A stretch of DNA of 64,000 nucleotides from Peronospora farinosa (Eukaryota; Oomycota; Peronosporomycetes; Peronosporales; Peronosporaceae). How positions within the stretch are numbered: position 1 is the first letter of the stretch; each line of letters begins with the position of its first letter. Of this stretch, positions 53,106 to 63,474 are shown one piece after another. The notes under the pieces are model-generated. The model was not told the origin of the DNA. It saw only the letters and a list, made by a program, of their open reading frames with translations, and did not search any database. The position numbers and the translations under genes were made by a program. The stretch lies in assembly GCA_947646735.1 (NCBI GenBank), contig CANTFK010000961.1, positions 558,001 through 622,000 on the forward strand. The letters run 5' to 3'.

Positions 53106-54107
53106 ATGGAGAATCAAAATCACCTCTCTGAGGCACAGCGACTCGCCTTAGATAAACTATCGGCGTTCGTCGGGCCCGATCAAATCGAGGCCCTTTTGGC
53201 CCAAGGCCCCGAGGTTCTAAATGCTCGTCTTGAGGCCTTTATGCGTTATGAGGCAACGCTCCTCGGGCAGGTCCATGACCAGGCAGCGTCAGCCGCGCCT
53301 GTACAGTACATTCCGGTACCTGTGACCGATGCAGAGCCAAAGGCTCGTCCACTTGTTTTAAGTGTCAAGACCTTCGAAGGGAAGGAGGGAGAGAACCTTC
53401 TCCTCTGGATCCGAGAAGTTGAAATGGCAATGGATGCCGCCATGCTTGCATCCGATAAGCAACGAGTTGGCTTGGCCATTTCTAAGCTCGGTGGAAGAGC
53501 TAGAGAGTGGGCTCTAACGAGCGGTGTCTCTGTAAATGCTGCATTTCCCACATGGGAGATGCTTAAAAAGCAATTAACTTGTGTGTTTGCACCGCCTAAT
53601 CAGGCTTATCGTGTGCGCTCACGCTTCCTAGCTACCCGACAGGGTAAGAAGGAATTGTCGGACTATGTCCAAGAGTTGAGAACTCTCATTGCTGCTATGC
53701 AGCAGGACCCACTGGCAGAGGAAGTCCGAGTAACCATTTTTATGGAGGGACTTCGCACTGGGGTCGCCAGGACGGAAGTTTTCCGTGTCCAGCCTTCAAC
53801 TTTTGAGGAGGCAGTAAGCGTAGCATTTAACGCTGAATTCAATTTTAAATCTGCTCGATATGGTCTGCCCTGGTATCAATCAAATACCTCTAATAGGGCG
53901 GAACCCATGGACCTCAGCCATGCTGAAGAAGCTGAGCTTCAAGCTGCTGAGCAGCAAGGTAGCATCCGTAGATGTTACATGTGCGGAAGCACTAGGCATC
54001 TCCGCCCTAGCTGTCCGTTGCGAAAGCAACGTTCAAATCGGCAAAGCCGAAGCCCTGCTCCTAGCCAAAAGGCGAGCACCGCAGGGGAAAATGTCGACTC
54101 CCAGTAG
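53106..54107 (+). CDS. gag: Gag of element D (333 aa)
   Basis: Forms the virus-like particle in which the element RNA is copied. ATG at 53106 (the in-frame GTG at 53100 is not a eukaryotic start). The N-terminus is helical ([20 protein letters not shown]); the capsid-like core spans about 90-240 with [48 protein letters not shown] and [14 protein letters not shown]. The zinc knuckle [14 protein letters not shown] (CX2CX4HX4C) binds RNA near the C-terminus. Pol follows in the -1 register. Confidence 0.9.
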   Translation: MENQNHLSEAQRLALDKLSAFVGPDQIEALLAQGPEVLNARLEAFMRYEATLLGQVHDQAASAAPVQYIPVPVTDAEPKARPLVLSVKTFEGKEGENLLLWIREVEMAMDAAMLASDKQRVGLAISKLGGRAREWALTSGVSVNAAFPTWEMLKKQLTCVFAPPNQAYRVRSRFLATRQGKKELSDYVQELRTLIAAMQQDPLAEEVRVTIFMEGLRTGVARTEVFRVQPSTFEEAVSVAFNAEFNFKSARYGLPWYQSNTSNRAEPMDLSHAEEAELQAAEQQGSIRRCYMCGSTRHLRPSCPLRKQRSNRQSRSPAPSQKASTAGENVDSQ

Positions 54108-55150
54108 GCGCGGGGCGCCCTACTGGGAAAGAACTAAGTTCTGTTGAATCTTTAGGAGGTAAAGGTAAACAGGGCTTAGCCCCAGGTGGTTCTGTGGATG
54201 CTCCCATAGAACAAAATTACAAGCCAGGCTTGTTGGTTGTGTCGGCAACCGTTAAGGGTTTTGAGAAACCCTGGTCAATTTTAATTGACTCAGGGGCGTC
54301 AGGTAATTATGTCCGACGTCGCTCCCTTGAGGGGAGTCAGCTGTATGCTGAGGCGCTGGAAGCGCAAGAGGGTGACAGTATAACCGTACGTCTCGCGACT
54401 GGTGTACGTGTCACCGTTCCTAAAGTTCCGTTGAACTTAGGTGTGAAATTTTTAGATTTCAATAGCGTTGAACGCTGTCTTGTCCTAGATTTGGACTCGA
54501 GATATGATCTCATTCTCGGTATGGCCTGGCTGGAACGCCATGAGCCGTGGATCGATTGGAGATCCAAAACTTTAGGCGCAACGCGCAATGTTCCTAGCGA
54601 AGCTTTGGAGAGTCATGAACCCACCTTCGCTAGAAAACAAAAGTGCTATTGGCGCGAGCCATTAACTGATTCAGTTAATGTGCTGGACATTGGAGTGTCT
54701 GAGTTGATAAACTCCGATGTCAACAATAATAGTGTCGAGCAGAGCTCAATGACACTTAGTGGAACGGCACGTACTCCGTTGAGTGATACTCAAAGTAATA
54801 TTGAGACACTGGATGTCGGTAATGACATCGGCTCTCGTATAGAGCAAGTGAAGGTCGATGACCTTGTTAGTGATATTGGCTGTAAATGCGATTCACTGGA
54901 TGTCGATAATGACATCAGCTCTCGTATAGAGCAAGTTAAGGTCAATGACCTTGTTAGTGATATTGGCTGTAAATGCGATTCACTGGATGTCGATAATGAC
55001 ATCGGCTCTCGTATAGAGCAAGTTAAGGTCGATGACCTTGTTAGTGATATTGGCTGGAAATGCGATTCACTGGATGTCGGTAATGACATCGGCTCTCGTA
55101 TAGAGCGAGTGAAGGTCAATGACCTTGTTAGTGATAGTCGCTGGAAATAG
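54065..55150 (+). pseudogene. pol: N-terminal Pol of D: protease and repeat linker, ended by a 1-base insertion
   Basis: The frame opens after a TAG at 54062-54064, overlapping gag in the -1 register; no ATG is needed if translation is by frameshifting, but I see no classical slippery site. GRPTGKELSS leads to the retropepsin ILIDSGASGNYVRR and LILGMAWLERHEPWIDW. From 54809 the 29-residue repeats begin. The extra A at 55149 creates a TAG (55148-55150) that ends this frame; the next frame continues the same protein. Confidence 0.85.
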
Positions 55151-55290
55151 CGACTCACTGGATGTCGGTAATGACATCGGCTCTCGTATAGAGCGAGTGA
55201 AGGTCAATGACCTTGTTAGTGAAGTCACTGGTACTAGTGACCCATTGGGTGTCGGTAATGACATCGGCCCTTACATAGGGCAGGTAAACG
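54809..55290 (+). repeat. Coding minisatellite, 87-bp units, about 5.5 copies
   Basis: Units start at 54809, 54896, 54983, 55070, 55158 and 55245 (partial), encoding [20 protein letters not shown] and similar. The fourth unit is 88 bp because of the inserted A. It has the same position as the B, C and F linker repeats but unrelated sequence. Confidence 0.92.
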
Positions 55291-58200
55291 ACAAGGGGTC
55301 TGTTGACCTTGGGGACGATAACATCCCAAGTACTTTGAAGAGTACGGTCTCGTCAAGGAGACGGCAGCGTCGCCAGATGGCGGCTGCGAGACGCAAAGCG
55401 TCTGTTTTATCGCATAGTAATGTCAATGACCAGTTGTACACCCTGGTCAACGGAGTGACAGGTGATGTAGATGGTGAGGTTGACCTTGAGGCCCTCCCAT
55501 CATTAAATGCTCTTTTAGAGCTAGACGAAATGTCTGTGGATGAATTTCATCAGGCCTTGAAGGCAGGTGCTCTATCCGATATGGTGGTCATTCGACCTAA
55601 CCTCGAGCTGAACTCATCCTCGCTTGTCGATGAGACAGTCCTTGAAGATACCAAAGCGGCACTAAGTGCACGTAGTGGGGCATCTATTCTAAAGGACCCT
55701 TCAGATCCCTACTATCCTTTGGTAAAAGAATTCCAGGACGTGGTGTGTCACGATCCACCGTCGGTTCTACCACCTGATAGGGGCGTACGTCATGAAATTG
55801 ACTTGGTTCCCGGAACCAAATACTGTGTAACACGGCAGTGGCCTTTACCCAAAGAACAGTGTGACGTCATTGACGAGTTCTTTCGTGCAAAGCACGCGGC
55901 GGGCATGGTGCGTGAAAGTAAATCTCCGCACTCGACACCCACTTTCTGTGTTAAGAAACCAAATGGTAAATGGCGTATTGTTCATGCTTATAATAAGCTC
56001 AATGCGGCCACTATACCTGCACAGACACCGATACCTAGAAAGGATGTTCTTCAGAACAATATGGTCGGTTGTACCATGTACAGTGCGCTCGACTTAGTCG
56101 ATGGTTATTACCAATTGCTCATGCGAGCTAGTGATATTCCGCTTACTGCTGTTAGTACTCCGAGCGGTATGCTCTGGGAGTGGTTAGTGATGCCCCAAGG
56201 GCTATCTAATGCTCCGGCTACGTTTAACCGTTTGGTGACGCAATTGTTTCGACCCCATCGAAGTTATGCACAGACGTATTTTGATGACATTTTTGTCCAT
56301 AGCCGAGCTGAACATGGGCGGTCAGATATTGAGAACCATATTGTTCATTTACGAGCAGTGCTCGAGTGCATGCGCACTAATAAATTATATGCTAATGCCT
56401 CTAAGTGCATCTTCGGGGCCGAAGAAATTCCCTTTCTAGGGTGCTTCATTGGGAAGCGAGGACTACGAGCGGATCCCGCCAAAGTCAAAGCCATAGTCGA
56501 TTGGCCTGTTCCACAATCTCAGAAGGACTTGCGTAAATGGCTTGGCCTTGCCAATTACTTACACAAGTATAGCGAAAATTACGCTGATATGGCTCGGCCG
56601 TTATCCAATCTCCTTAAAAAGGATGTGGAATGGTGTTGGCATGCCGAACACGAAAATGCTTTTCAAGCAGTGAAGGCAAGCCTTCTACATGCTCCTATTT
56701 TGGCTTTGCCAGACCCTGACCGACCGTTTAGCGTCGTCTGTGACGCATCGGATTTTGCCATTGGCAGTGCTCTGTTACAATCAGATGATGAAGGCCGTGA
56801 GCGTGTAATCGCTTTTGAATCTCGCCAGCTGAAAGCTGCAGAAAAGAACTATCCAGTTCACGACAAAGAGCTACTTGCGATGAAGTATGCCCTGGTCAAA
56901 TTCAGAGTTCATCTGCTGGGCTCAAAGCCTTTTGTGATCTATACCGATCATGCGTCGTTACGCACTGCGACTCAGTCGCCGCATCTCTCGCAGAGAATGG
57001 CCAGATGGCTGTCATTCTTTGCCGAATATAACTTCGAGGTGAAATATAAGCCGGGCAAGCAAAATGCTTTGGCTGATGCGTTGTCACGCAGACCTGATTA
57101 TGAGCTTGCTCATGTGACGATGTTGTCGTCTTCTATCACCGATCTCATTCGTACGGCGTATGCTAAAGATGATCACTGTATAGCGTTGCTACATGCTCTT
57201 GGCAGTGAGGAGTTTAAAGACTCGGACATTAAATTGTCGGCACGATTGCGTGCAAGCCTCCATCGATATTCTATCGATGAGGGGCTGTTGTACTATCGTA
57301 CAGATGTAGCGGATCCTCCGCGTATTGTAGTTCCTCATGACGAGGACCTGAAGCATCGTATCCTCTATGAGGTACATGACACCGCCATCGGTGGTCATTT
57401 GGGTCGTGAAAAGACCTATGGGGCAGTATGCCAAAGTTATTGGTGGCCCAAATTATACAAATGGGTGAGCACATATGTGCGTACGTGTGAAATGTGTCAG
57501 CGGGTGAAACCCTCGCCCCATTCGGCAGCGCCGCTGGCTAGTTTGCCTATTCCCACTGGGTGCTGGGAGTCCATTAGTATGGACTTTGTATTTGGCCTAC
57601 CGAAAGATTCGCATGGCAATACAGGTATTGTGGTCTTTGTTGACCGTTTGAGCAAGATGGCTCACTTAGCGGCTGTGCCAGATTCGATCGATGGTGTGGG
57701 TACAGCGGAGCTGTTTATCGATCGGGTGTTTCGCCAACATGGCTTGCCAGTGGCAATTGTTTCTGATCGTGATCCTCGTTTTACGAGTAAATTTTGGAAG
57801 TCCGTCTTCCAGGTGCTGGGCACCCGTTTGGACATGTCCACGGCGGATCATCCGCAGACCGATGGTCAAACCGAACGCGTAAATCGCGTTGTTGAAGATA
57901 TCCTACGCAGCGTTTGTGCTGAAACGCCTAAGCGTTGGAGCTCTATGCTCCCTGTAGTTGAGTTTGCACTCAATAATTCCGTGCACGCCTCCACCGGCTA
58001 CACTCCGTTCTATGTCAATGGTCTCACACACCCACGCGTTCCGTTAACGCTACCACCGAGTGGTTCAGGGCTTGGTGGGGGAGAGGTTGCCGATCGGCTT
58101 GCTGATGTCAGCCCTAATACTGTTAGGAAACAGGTAAATGCGTTTCTCGCAACGCGACTAAATGTCTTACGACATGTGCAAGATGCAATGGCTGATAGTC

Positions 58201-58904
58201 AAGATAAACAAAAGGAATATGCAGATGCGAAAGGCAGAGGTTGTATTAATGATTATGAGGTCGGAGACCAAGTATTACTTAATGCTAAAAACCTACCTAC
58301 CAATGTAGTATCCGCTGTCTTTAAGACGAAGTTGCGTCCGCGCTTTATCGGACCCTTTAAGGTCATTGCCAAGAAAGGCACAGCGTATACGCTTAACTTG
58401 CCGCGCAAATTGCGTACACATCCTGTGTTCTATGTCGCCATGTTGAAACCTTATCGGGATCCGTCCCAAATAGACGCTAAGGCGCTCGCGCCGGGCCCAT
58501 TGGCATTGTCGCGGGACGGAGCATCTGCACCAACAAGTCAAGTTGACCCTGCATTCGGGTCCGACTCTCTTCCAGGGACTCAAGCCGGGAGTTCATCGTC
58601 TGCCTCTCCTCACGAAGGGTCCGCACCTCCTGAACAAGCTCGGCATGAGCTTGTTCCGATACACCGACCTCCTCCTCCTTTGCTCGATGCGCAGGGGAAC
58701 CTGCAGTTCCATGTGGAGCGTCTACTGCAGAAGCGTCGCCGCCATGGTCAAAACCAGTATCTGGTGAAATGGCGGGGTTATCCCGAATCATGGAATTCAT
58801 GGGAATTTGAGACTCCCCTTCGGCAGGATTGCCCGTACGCCGTGGACGTTTTTGAGCGTCGTGCGCAGGGTCTGTCTGTTGGCGCTGACGCTTCTCACCA
58901 GTAA
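55151..58904 (+). CDS. pol: Main Pol of D: linker end, RT, RNase H, integrase, chromodomain
   Basis: About 1250 open codons. The conserved linker motif [17 protein letters not shown] is near 55525-55580. RT starts with [17 protein letters not shown] (about 55780); the catalytic YFDDIFVHS is at about 56277-56303. RNase [15 protein letters not shown] (56737) and YTDHASLRT (56941). Integrase zinc finger: GGHLGREK to CEMCQRVK (57385-57510); core [22 protein letters not shown] and [34 protein letters not shown] (58335). Chromodomain: [14 protein letters not shown] and [18 protein letters not shown] (58708-58815). All catalytic residues I can identify are present. The stop is at 58902; the last 428 bases overlap the antisense ORF. 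Confidence 0.93.
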
Positions 58905-59760
58905 GGGTGAGGGTAGGCGGGTTAGCGGCCTCGGGCTGTCGTGAACTCGCGGCTACAGGGGTAGCCGAAACATTGGGCTGCTGGGCAGCAGGCGCATAAT
59001 GCGTTCGTTGGGATTTCAATTTTCCCCGGGCCTTCAATTTAGCGTAATCATAACGCATCTTCCGCTCAAGTCGAACATCTGCCACATCGGCACTTGCCCG
59101 TAGGGCCCACATGCTGCTTAAACGTCGCGCATAATGCGCCCAGCGGCTGAAAGCCGTGTCTTCTTCTTCCTCGGTTTCCCCCGCGAACAGAAGGATGGGA
59201 ACACCCTTCATCGGAGGAACTGGCGCACCGCGCACTTGCCTATTAAGGCGTGCCAAGTATTGGCTTTGAGTAGTGATATGGGGCTCCAGATATCGTTGTC
59301 GAAGTGCCGTGCGTGTGGCAACATCCTCAGGTGAAATGGCCTCAGGCCCAATGGTCCAACCAGAAAGGGAATGCCCAGATGCTTCCTTTAGACGTTCTTC
59401 CACCGTAGGTGGCTTGAACCTGTACTGTCGGTGGTCCTGCAGCCGCGTCATGTTCTTCGTTCGGCGCTTGGCGCCTTCCTCTTGGTCGATGGACCGCTGT
59501 TGCTGCTCGTCGAGTGGATTGGTAACCGTTACCGTTGATGATACGTCAGGCGGGTCACGTAACGCTGTTAGCGCATCTGCTGCACCACGTTCAGGGAACG
59601 GATTCGGTGCATGACGAGTGTCATCTTCACCCGTGAGGGTGGCTAAAGGGGACCCATCGGGTCCCACAAAGACGGTGTCACTTTCGTAATCAACCGCTTC
59701 GTCAAGGTCGTCCTCAATAAGGTCCCTAAGAGTCTGTGACTCACTGCCGGGAGGCGTCAT
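58477..59760 (-). CDS. Antisense ORF of element D (427 aa), product unknown
   Basis: Uninterrupted frame opposing gag-pol. The first ATG is 59760, 112 bp inside the 3' LTR; an in-frame TTG at 59778 is upstream. 857 bases lie outside pol, so it is not only a shadow of pol coding. Predicted features: acidic N-terminus ([18 protein letters not shown]), [20 protein letters not shown], a helical [19 protein letters not shown] block, a bipartite basic stretch ([19 protein letters not shown]) resembling a nuclear localisation signal, and a C-terminal coiled coil ([20 protein letters not shown] onward). No known family recognised. A nuclear or RNA-binding regulator of the element is a guess. Expression would need antisense transcription from or near the 3' LTR. 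Confidence 0.75.
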   Translation of the reverse strand: MTPPGSESQTLRDLIEDDLDEAVDYESDTVFVGPDGSPLATLTGEDDTRHAPNPFPERGAADALTALRDPPDVSSTVTVTNPLDEQQQRSIDQEEGAKRRTKNMTRLQDHRQYRFKPPTVEERLKEASGHSLSGWTIGPEAISPEDVATRTALRQRYLEPHITTQSQYLARLNRQVRGAPVPPMKGVPILLFAGETEEEEDTAFSRWAHYARRLSSMWALRASADVADVRLERKMRYDYAKLKARGKLKSQRTHYAPAAQQPNVSATPVAASSRQPEAANPPTLTLTGEKRQRQQTDPAHDAQKRPRRTGNPAEGESQIPMNSMIRDNPAISPDTGFDHGGDASAVDAPHGTAGSPAHRAKEEEVGVSEQAHAELVQEVRTLREERQTMNSRLESLEESRTRMQGQLDLLVQMLRPATMPMGPARAP

Positions 59761-59871
59761 GTTGTGTGCCGTGAACAAACCGTGAGGTTTTAAAAGTTCG
59801 CTAAAGCACTACCTCTATGAGGAAAGATGTCGAGTGACATTCTATGGGAACGTCAGTCTGGTGGGGGAGGG

Positions 59872-60511
59872 TGTAACGGGGTTACACGACGGTTGTAGCG
59901 TCTTTCCGAGAGTTTACGCTTAAACTCTCCTTTCTATTGCATATAATGCATTATTATACTTCTCGTTAGAGAGGTATTAAGTATGAGCGTTATAATACGG
60001 TATTCGGTAATACCGTATCTTATCGATTGGGATTCGATAAATCACTAACGCTGTATTAAGTACATATACACAGATGTTTAGGCGATACGTCGTCCAATAG
60101 CAAAGTCTGCATATAATAATTACTATTATAGTAATTAATCTAGTGTAGTGTACTTAGAGTAGGACTATTCATAAAATCTTAAAGCATAAATATAATCAGT
60201 TCTCCTTTTGAGTTTAAGATCGCAAGTCGTTCTGACTTGTTCTCTTGTGCACTTCGTGCGTTGGTTCTCTGAACCCCTAAGCTTCTAGCTTGTTCTTGCA
60301 CTCTGTGCGTTGGTTCTCTGAACCTTAAGCATATTGCTTGATTGATTAAAAGTCTCTTTCCTAGTTCCTTAGAACAGGGTGACTTTAAGTCGTTTAATTA
60401 GTTCCTCAGAACTAAGTGGCTTTTAGCCTTCACTCTATTTAGTTCTCTAGAACTAAGAGGCTTCCAGCCGAAAGTCTTCCTCTGGCTAAAGAGCTGTGTA
60501 GCTCCGCTACA
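59872..60511 (+). repeat. 3' LTR of D, polypurine tract at 59858-59871
   Basis: 640 bp; GGTGGGGGAGGG precedes it. Differs from the 5' LTR at four bases seen (two within the first 75 bases, two by about base 130). Confidence 0.94.
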
Positions 60512-60699
60512 TATGAGCAATATGAAGTCACAAGTGTAAACGGATCACTTTCAACTTATTTCATACTTTAAAACATAGCGTTCAGGCAGTGCGGCTGCTG
60601 GCTCAAAATTCTCGACCATGTATCTAGAGCTATGGCAGGCCCTGTCTCTTTTCGGGACGACATACTGTTGTTGCAACATTCGCGGCGCTTGTACATTAT
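60512..60699. other. Short spacer between D and F
   Basis: Begins with target duplication TATGA. No gene or repeat recognised. Confidence 0.6.
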
Positions 60700-61158
60700 T
60701 GTAACGGAGTGAGCCCGTTACATAATATTGACACTTATATGAAGTGTCGATAAAAATATTATTATAACTTCTAATATTTGACAATATTATCTTTTCTTAT
60801 AATATTGTTCCTAGATCTCCTTGAAGTTGGAGATGCCCTCTTATTGGTTGATATGGGCCATCATATCAACCAACGCGCTGACCAATGACCGATGGACGCG
60901 CGCAATGAGTGGAGGGCAAGTTGTCAACATACATAGTTGTAGTTTAATATAGTTAACATAGGTTATAACAGATTAGTTTTATTAGATAATTAACTATATT
61001 AAATACAGTTCTCTTTTCCTCTACTTTTAAGCGTGTCGTTTAGAAGTACAGCTTCCTCTGCATCTTGAGTAATAGAGGTTTTGAGGCACCTGCTTTCACT
61101 GTAATCAGTGAAAGTAGACTATACTGTAATCATTATAGTCGGAGGGTGCCCCATTACA
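60700..61158 (+). repeat. 5' LTR of F
   Basis: 459 bp, TGTAACGGAG to CCCATTACA, AT-rich inside. The partner LTR is outside the window, so the right edge was set by the primer binding site. Confidence 0.8.
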
Positions 61159-61160
61159 CC

Positions 61161-61179
61161 TGGTAGCACTTCGTGGTCC
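61161..61179 (+). other. Primer binding site of F
   Basis: TGGTAGCACTTCGTGGTCC, two bases after the LTR; nearly identical to B. Confidence 0.72.
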
Positions 61180-61205
61180 GTTCAGCGACCACCGCACCAC
61201 CCGCT

Positions 61206-62390
61206 ATGGAGTCAGCGGGTGATGAACGTCATAACGCAACGCGTGATCATTTCCGCCATTTGAGTGACCTCGAATGGAATGCGGTTCAGCGTATGGCTGA
61301 AACCATCGGCAACCCTGCCGTTGGTGCCATGTTGCTCTCTCTTAGCGGAGACGACCAACATGCAACCATCGTCAAGTTCATACAACATGAGCTTGACGAA
61401 GTTGTAAAGAAACTCACCTTGCTACAGGAGCAAGGTTCTCAGCAGGTTGACCTGTTGAGAGAACAAGGTGCTCAACAAGCTGACTTGTTGATGCAGCAGG
61501 GTGCTTAACAGTCTGAACTGTTGAGACAACAGCAGGCTAGTGCTGTTGCTGCCGGGTCGACGTATACACGTCGACCCGAGTCCTTGAAGATTGATGTCTC
61601 CAAGTACAAGTCAGTCGAAAGCGACTCCTTGTTAAGATGGTTCGTTGAGCTCGACGATGCCATTGAGGCTCGTCGCATCGATGACGATGCGATGAAGGTC
61701 AAGTTCGCCATGTCGAACATAGCAGGACGTGCCAAAGCTTGGGCCTTAGGGCTCAAACTGCACGACCCATACGTTTTACCAGCGTATACGGTCTTCAAGG
61801 CGTGGCTCAAACACACGTTTGAACCGCCTCGCGTCAAATTCAGGGCTCGGGCTGAGCTCCTGGATTTGAAACAGGGTAAGCGTGACATACACGCTTACGC
61901 CCAACACGTAAGATACCTCGTTAGTTGTATCGTGCTTAACCCAATAGATGAACACACGAAGAGTACTGTATTCATCAAGGGTCTGACAGATCGTCCTGTT
62001 AAGACCCACCTGTTCCGCTTGGAGCTAGAATCGCTGGATCAAGCGATCTCTGCAGCGGAACAGGAGGACTTTAGCCTACAACAGGCTCACGTCCACTCGG
62101 GATCCTATCGTCCACCGAGACGACAGGAGGGCGGAGGTCCAGAACCAAATGGCCTCTCCTATGTAGAGAGCGAGCGACCTCGCTCTCCAGGGTACAAGCG
62201 ATTGCAAAAGTGCAATCGCTGTCAAAAGCTGGGCCACTACGCTTATGAGTGTAGTGCCCCACGCCCAGTGTCTCGTATCACTGGGAGTGACGATCGACCG
62301 TCTGCCAAGAAGGGCCAGAGACGTGGGTCCCACGCTGCTGCAAAATCGCAACAACGTGGTGGACCATCAAAAAACGGTCGGGGTCTGTAG
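61206..62390 (+). pseudogene. gag: Gag of element F with one internal stop
   Basis: ATG at 61206 (MESAGDERHNATRDHFRHLS, then DLEWNAVQRMAETIGNPAVG). A Gln-rich coiled stretch of about 11-residue repeats (LLREQGAQQAD type) is interrupted by TAA at 61506-61508, probably from CAA. The same frame resumes with QSELLRQQQA. The capsid core follows (LLRWFVELDDAIEARRIDD, FEPPRVKFRARAELLDLKQG) with HAYAQHVRYLVSCIVLNPID, then knuckle CNRCQKLGHYAYEC. Only the one stop breaks it. Confidence 0.87.
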
Positions 62391-62433
62391 GGGCTCTACT
62401 GACCCATCAACGTAAAGAGAGTTCGCGGGACTC

Positions 62434-62733
62434 TTGACGAGGGTTGCTCCCAACACACAGTCACTGTGTGTTGCCGCTCCCAGTGATGAGGTATCCCTCA
62501 TAACCTTGAATATCGAAGTGAAAAAGAACATGTCACTTCGAGCCCTAGTTGACTGTGGGGCTTCGAACAAATTTGTTCGACGCCAATCGCTAGATGATCG
62601 TAGGCTCAAATATGTTGAGCGCGAGACCCCTTCAACGTGGATGACGGTGCGCCTTGCAACTGGCGCATCCGTAACAGTAAAGAAACGTGTAGTGGGAATT
62701 CACTACACACTTGAAGGCAAAAAAGTACGATGA
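62434..62733 (+). pseudogene. Protease of element F
   Basis: SLRALVDCGASNKFVRRQSL resembles retropepsin, with Asp-Cys-Gly in place of Asp-Ser/Thr-Gly. VRLATGASVTVKKRVVGIHY follows. The frame stops at 62733, at the inverted duplication, before the usual DCILGMPWL part. Confidence 0.75.
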
Positions 62734-62942
62734 TGATTTCATCGTAATTGATCTACACGTTTCTTTACTGTTACGGATGCGCCAGTTGCAAGGCGCACCG
62801 TCATCCTCTTTGGAGGGGTCTCGCGCTCAACATATATATGAGCCTACGATCATCTAGCGACTGACGTCGAACTAAGTTGCTCGACGCCCCACAATTAACT
62901 AGGGCGCGAAGTGACCTGTTCTTAGTCCTTCGATCTTCAAGT
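62503..62942. repeat. Inverted duplication of protease sequence, 190-bp arms
   Basis: Arms 62503-62692 and 62753-62942 are reverse complements, with about 88% identity by my reading, around a 60-bp spacer. The right arm replaces the expected continuation of protease. Confidence 0.85.
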
Positions 62943-63474
62943 TGATGCTGCATTACTCGAATAAGTTAAGTGGACCGGGACATGAAAGCTCGCCTAGAGG
63001 GCATCATTCACCGAAGAGCAAGCCGGTTGCCCAGAAGCGGCAACACGGTAGTCCTAGATCAATTGCATAGTTGATCGTAGAGGATCTCGCTGTGGTTGCG
63101 CCACCACAGCTAGATGAAGTCGATGGAACAAGTTTCATCGAGCCTGCGGGAATAAGTCCCCAGGAAATAATCACTGAGGGAATAAGTCCCCAGTGCCCTG
63201 AGGGAATAAGTCCCCAGGAGGAAACCGAGACGTTGAACGTCTTGGTTAATGACGGATCAAACGTAGGCGCTTATACGCTTGATCTGATCGCGCCACCGAA
63301 ATTAACTTCGTAGGTAACTCAGTTGCCTACGCTAGAACCTAAACGGTTCTTGCGTGATCTGCGTAGTGGCAAATTTAAGCAGATCTGTGTGCTCGTCGCA
63401 GAGGACGAGTACATAATTGAGACTCGGTCAGCAACAGTTTTGCCGAGAAAGAACGGGTTCTCAGCAGCTCATCA
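62943..63474 (+). pseudogene. Protease-RT linker of F
   Basis: 63071-63313 encodes a linker with three GISPQ repeats (63145-63221). 63323-63544 carries the conserved motif LEPKRFLRDLRSGKFKQICV after a stop and frameshift near 63313. 62943-63070 is decayed. Confidence 0.68.

Larger units (their letters stand above)
52406..60511 (+). mobile_element. Ty3/Gypsy element D, nearly intact (8106 bp)
   Basis: Both LTRs are 640 bp and differ at four positions that I see. Flanks are identical: TATGA at 52401-52405 and 60512-60516. Primer binding site at 53048, polypurine tract at 59858-59871. Gag is intact, Pol is broken only by one extra base at 55149, and an uninterrupted antisense ORF lies before the 3' LTR. 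It is the best template for reading the other families. Confidence 0.95.

Noticed and set aside
58293..58583. - strand frame opposite D Pol, downstream of the antisense ORF stop
   Set aside because: It lies wholly opposite intact pol codons and lacks a coiled coil or any motif.
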